Below are positions 32,794 to 35,197 of a stretch of 35,197 nt of DNA, in pieces (positions within the stretch are counted from its first letter, which is position 1; the number at the start of each line of letters is the position of its first letter). Location of the stretch: the NCBI RefSeq assembly GCF_943912825.1, contig NZ_CALTUX010000022.1, forward strand, positions 1 through 35,197. Reading direction: 5' to 3'. Made by a program: the position numbers and the translations under genes. This DNA comes from an uncultured Anaerococcus sp. Its GTDB lineage: Bacteria; Bacillota; Clostridia; Tissierellales; Peptoniphilaceae. The notes under the pieces are model-generated. The model was given only the letters and a program-made list of their open reading frames with translations. It did not search any database and had not been told where the DNA came from.

Positions 32794-32831
32794 TGAGCAG
32801 AATAGGTTATTCTATTCTTCTCATCACCTTT
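32786..32831. terminator. Large bidirectional hairpin between MFS and ABC genes
   Basis: A 12-bp outer stem (32786-32797 / 32820-32831), one mismatch and a 7-bp inner stem (32799-32805 / 32812-32818) with a 6-nt loop overlap the MFS stop codon. It sits between convergent genes. T runs are short. Confidence 0.7.
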
Positions 32832-32862
32832 ACTATACTGGGACTTTTTCAACATCCCCTTT

Positions 32863-34593
32863 TTAATTACCTTTATATGAATCATAGTATGATGTGTACA
32901 AATTCTTGTATTTAATTGATTTTAGCATTGCATCTTTATGAGATTCGTATATATTTAGCCTTCCTCCATCCATAAAATAAATCCTATCAGCAAAGTGTAC
33001 TGCACTTAACCTATGTGTTACTAAAAATACAAGCTTATCCTTTTTTATTTTACTTACGGCTTGATATATTTTTCTTTCTCTTTTTATATCCATAGCACTA
33101 GTTGGCTCATCCATTATAAAAATTTTCCTATCATTATATAAACTTCTTAAAATAGCAAGGCTATTTTCTTGACCTCCTGAAAGATCTTTATATTGGTCGG
33201 ATAATTCCGTTCCCAATCTTTTATTCATATCAAAATTAAAATCAAGATCCAAATATTTCTCAATAGTATCAATTCTCTCCAAATTTATATTATAAATACT
33301 AGTAGAAATATTTTCTAATGATGAAAAATCTTTTATGAATTTAAAATCTTGGAACACTGGACTTACATGACTATAAGAAAGAAGAGATACAGGTTCATTG
33401 GCATATGATAACTCTCCAGAGCTTGGCTCATAAATACCAGCAATTAATTTTATAAGAGTTGATTTACCAGAGCCATTTTCTCCTACAATTATAACTAATT
33501 TATTACCTTTTTCTAGAAAATTAATATCTTCCAAAATTTTTTTCTGATTATATGAAAAATATAGCTTATCAGCCTTAAGTACTAAGTCTTTCTGATTATA
33601 ATCTACTCTAATTTCTTTTTTTTCCTTTTCATTATAGGAAAGAAATTCAACAATCGATTTGGAAAATATACCATATCTATAAAAATCAATAACAGCATCT
33701 GTAATATTCCTCAATGTGTCAACAAGTCTTAATAAGGCTATGGCAATTACAGAAAATGATGCGAGTAAAAATCCAGAACTTTTAATCTGAAATAACAAAT
33801 ATAAAAGTACTAGACAAAATATAAGTGTATAAATGACCTTAGAACTAACATGTTTTTTAAAATTCCTACCATAGTATTCCTTAAATAATTCACTCGTATT
33901 TTCAATTTTTTCTTCATAAGACCTGCATATAATATTTTCCATATTATTAGCTTTAATATCCAATAGCTTATCATTATTAAAAGGTAAATATGCATAGTAC
34001 CATATCCAATTGTTGACTGGTGCAAGTTTCTCATAAAAATTATCATCTTCACTTGCATAATTAATCTTCATATAAAAATCTAATCCGATAAGACATAACA
34101 CAAGCATAGAAAGAGTAAACGACATATAAGAAAACACAAGAAAACTAGCAAATAATGAACCAAACGATGTAATAAGTTTAACAAATGCCTCCATCATATT
34201 TTCAACAGCGTATTGGTTTCTTAAAGAAAACTCTGCTTTCTGCTTGAGATTATAAAAATCCTTACTTTCACTAGTCTCTATATCAACAGTAAGAGCCTTC
34301 GTCAAAAGCTTTTTTTCTAGCTTATAAATAAAATTATTTGACTCCTTAATTAGATTAACATTTATGAAACTAAGCAAAATTTTTATAGTACCTAGTGTCA
34401 AAATAACCGACAAAAGTGTAATTAACGAAGCTTCACCATTTGAAAAATTTGCAATAAGACTAACTAGAAATAAAAATATAAAGTTATCAGCTAAGGAAAT
34501 GAATAGACTTAGACTAATACTAAGTATAAATTTTTTATTATTATCTCTTGTATATTTTATTAGCCAGAACGCTGTCCTTATTGAATTAAACAT
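32863..34593 (-). CDS. ABC exporter, fused permease-ATPase (second subunit)
   Basis: This 576-residue half-transporter has about five or six N-terminal membrane helices (~15-310) and a C-terminal ATPase. Walker A is GENGSGKST, the signature is LSGGQENSLAIL, Walker B is IFIMDEPTSAMD, and the switch histidine is in VTHRLS. No peptidase domain is present. The frame is open to 34629, but the ATG at 34593 overlaps the previous stop by 8 bp, has GGGGA ahead and starts a natural N-terminus. With the upstream gene it makes a heterodimeric exporter. The substrate is unknown; no precursor peptide or immunity gene is visible in this window. Confidence 0.88.
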   Translation of the reverse strand: MFNSIRTAFWLIKYTRDNNKKFILSISLSLFISLADNFIFLFLVSLIANFSNGEASLITLLSVILTLGTIKILLSFINVNLIKESNNFIYKLEKKLLTKALTVDIETSESKDFYNLKQKAEFSLRNQYAVENMMEAFVKLITSFGSLFASFLVFSYMSFTLSMLVLCLIGLDFYMKINYASEDDNFYEKLAPVNNWIWYYAYLPFNNDKLLDIKANNMENIICRSYEEKIENTSELFKEYYGRNFKKHVSSKVIYTLIFCLVLLYLLFQIKSSGFLLASFSVIAIALLRLVDTLRNITDAVIDFYRYGIFSKSIVEFLSYNEKEKKEIRVDYNQKDLVLKADKLYFSYNQKKILEDINFLEKGNKLVIIVGENGSGKSTLIKLIAGIYEPSSGELSYANEPVSLLSYSHVSPVFQDFKFIKDFSSLENISTSIYNINLERIDTIEKYLDLDFNFDMNKRLGTELSDQYKDLSGGQENSLAILRSLYNDRKIFIMDEPTSAMDIKRERKIYQAVSKIKKDKLVFLVTHRLSAVHFADRIYFMDGGRLNIYESHKDAMLKSIKYKNLYTSYYDSYKGN

Positions 34594-35197
34594 AATCTTC
34601 CCCATTAAATATTTTCTTAAATTCCTCATTTAATTCTTTAAAATAGCTAGATTTCTCAATAAGTTGATCATAATCTCCAAAGGCTTCGATAGTTCTGTTA
34701 TTTATTACAATAATTTTATCAACAGCATTAGATAAAGAAAGTCTATGAGATACAATCAAATATCCCCTATCACTTGTTTTTTTAAGCCTTTCATAAAATT
34801 TTAACTCCTTATCAATATCAAGTGCTGATGTTGGCTCATCAAAAACTAAAAAAGGATTTTCTGATAAAAATAACCTCAAAGAAATGATAGCCTGTTCCAT
34901 ACCTCCGGATGGTTTATAAGCATTATCATAGAATTGATCACCAATCTTTTTTTCAAGAAATTCATCAATATTAAAACCAAGATTATATTCAGATATGTAT
35001 TCTTTTAAAAAATTTAAATTTATCTTATCACTTGGAATATTGTCTCTAACAGAACCAGCAAAAAGCTTAGATGTTTGAAAACTTGTGGCAAATAAATTAA
35101 GTCTATCATCCTTTGATAACTCCATATCATTTATAAGAATCCTCCCTTCACTCGGATCAAGCAAGCCAATAAGAATCTTAATAAATGTAGATTTACC
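34586..35197 (-). CDS. ABC exporter ATPase domain (first subunit, partial)
   Basis: Only the last ~204 residues are in the window. The frame runs off the right edge starting in GKST of Walker A; the TTG at 35164 is an internal codon. The Q loop is in FATSFQTSKLF, Walker B is FLVFDEPTSALD and the switch histidine is in IVSHRLS. The signature reads PSGGMEQ rather than LSGGQ. The membrane part presumably lies upstream. It is coupled to the second subunit. Confidence 0.85.
   Translation of the reverse strand, partial: GKSTFIKILIGLLDPSEGRILINDMELSKDDRLNLFATSFQTSKLFAGSVRDNIPSDKINLNFLKEYISEYNLGFNIDEFLEKKIGDQFYDNAYKPSGGMEQAIISLRLFLSENPFLVFDEPTSALDIDKELKFYERLKKTSDRGYLIVSHRLSLSNAVDKIIVINNRTIEAFGDYDQLIEKSSYFKELNEEFKKIFNGEDYV

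Noticed and set aside
1..35197. tRNA, rRNA, CRISPR array, prophage or origin features
   Set aside because: Reading through the spacers I found no cloverleaf, no rRNA-like stretch, no regularly spaced repeats, no phage structural genes and no DnaA-box cluster. A tool-based scan could still find something subtle.

Overview
The window is about 35 kb of AT-rich chromosome from a low-GC Gram-positive bacterium. The gene content fits an anaerobic Clostridia/Tissierellia-type organism: ECF transporter energising module, class B sortase, YkuD L,D-transpeptidase, QueH-type epoxyqueuosine reductase, ferritin, AzlCD, Pot and Trk systems, and strong GGAGG-type ribosome binding sites. A Gram-positive anaerobic coccus (Peptoniphilaceae, for example Anaerococcus or Peptoniphilus) is my best guess. 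That guess rests on overall style, not on a database match. Most of the window is core genome, and most genes are on the minus strand in tightly overlapping operons.

Layout. 1-552 is the 3' end of a Crp/Fnr-type regulator. 581-9760 (minus) is one long operon, in transcription order: THUMP RNA methyltransferase, L,D-transpeptidase, ecfA1-ecfA2-ecfT, truA, a small membrane protein, a DUF4097-like membrane-anchored protein and recQ. 9834-12028 (minus) is an FAD dehydrogenase-like protein coupled to an alpha/beta hydrolase. 12229-15013 (plus) is azlCD followed by a P-loop protein related to HPr kinase/PEP carboxykinase. 15137-16821 (minus) is a class B sortase coupled to an OGG1-type glycosylase. 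16909-17959 (plus) is a glutaredoxin-like protein and a Cof-type HAD phosphatase. 18005-19802 (minus) holds a small membrane protein, ferritin with a small coupled partner, and queH.

20009-21050 (plus) is the accessory locus: a consensus sigma-A promoter, a short structured RNA ending in an intrinsic terminator, then an Abi_2 (AbiF/AbiD-type) HEPN protein. 21184-22200 (minus) is rplM-rpsI behind a structured L13-type leader. 22205-25038 is trkA-trkH. 25117-26310 is an M20 amidohydrolase. 26388-30152 is potABCD. 30218-30392 is a MITE-like inverted-repeat element lying between potA and an unknown membrane protein gene. 31244-32793 (plus) is a small GNAT-like protein and an MFS transporter. 32863-35197 (minus) is a two-gene ABC exporter whose first gene runs off the window.

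The most interesting element is the RNA plus HEPN-protein locus at about 19974-21050. Its layout of strong promoter, small folded RNA, leaky terminator and RxxxxH ribonuclease-like toxin is that of an RNA-antitoxin (type III-like) toxin-antitoxin or phage-defence module. From memory, published work links AbiF proteins and their small RNAs to the ancestry of Cas13. Other points worth a second look are a MITE-like hairpin next to the potA promoter, a probably leaderless mRNA at the head of the large operon, an orphan HprK/PEPCK-like protein, a ferritin-coupled unknown protein and a possible pseudoknot in the L13 leader. Several start codons are placed differently from the longest open frame, because the ribosome binding site or the overlap with the upstream stop codon decides the start.
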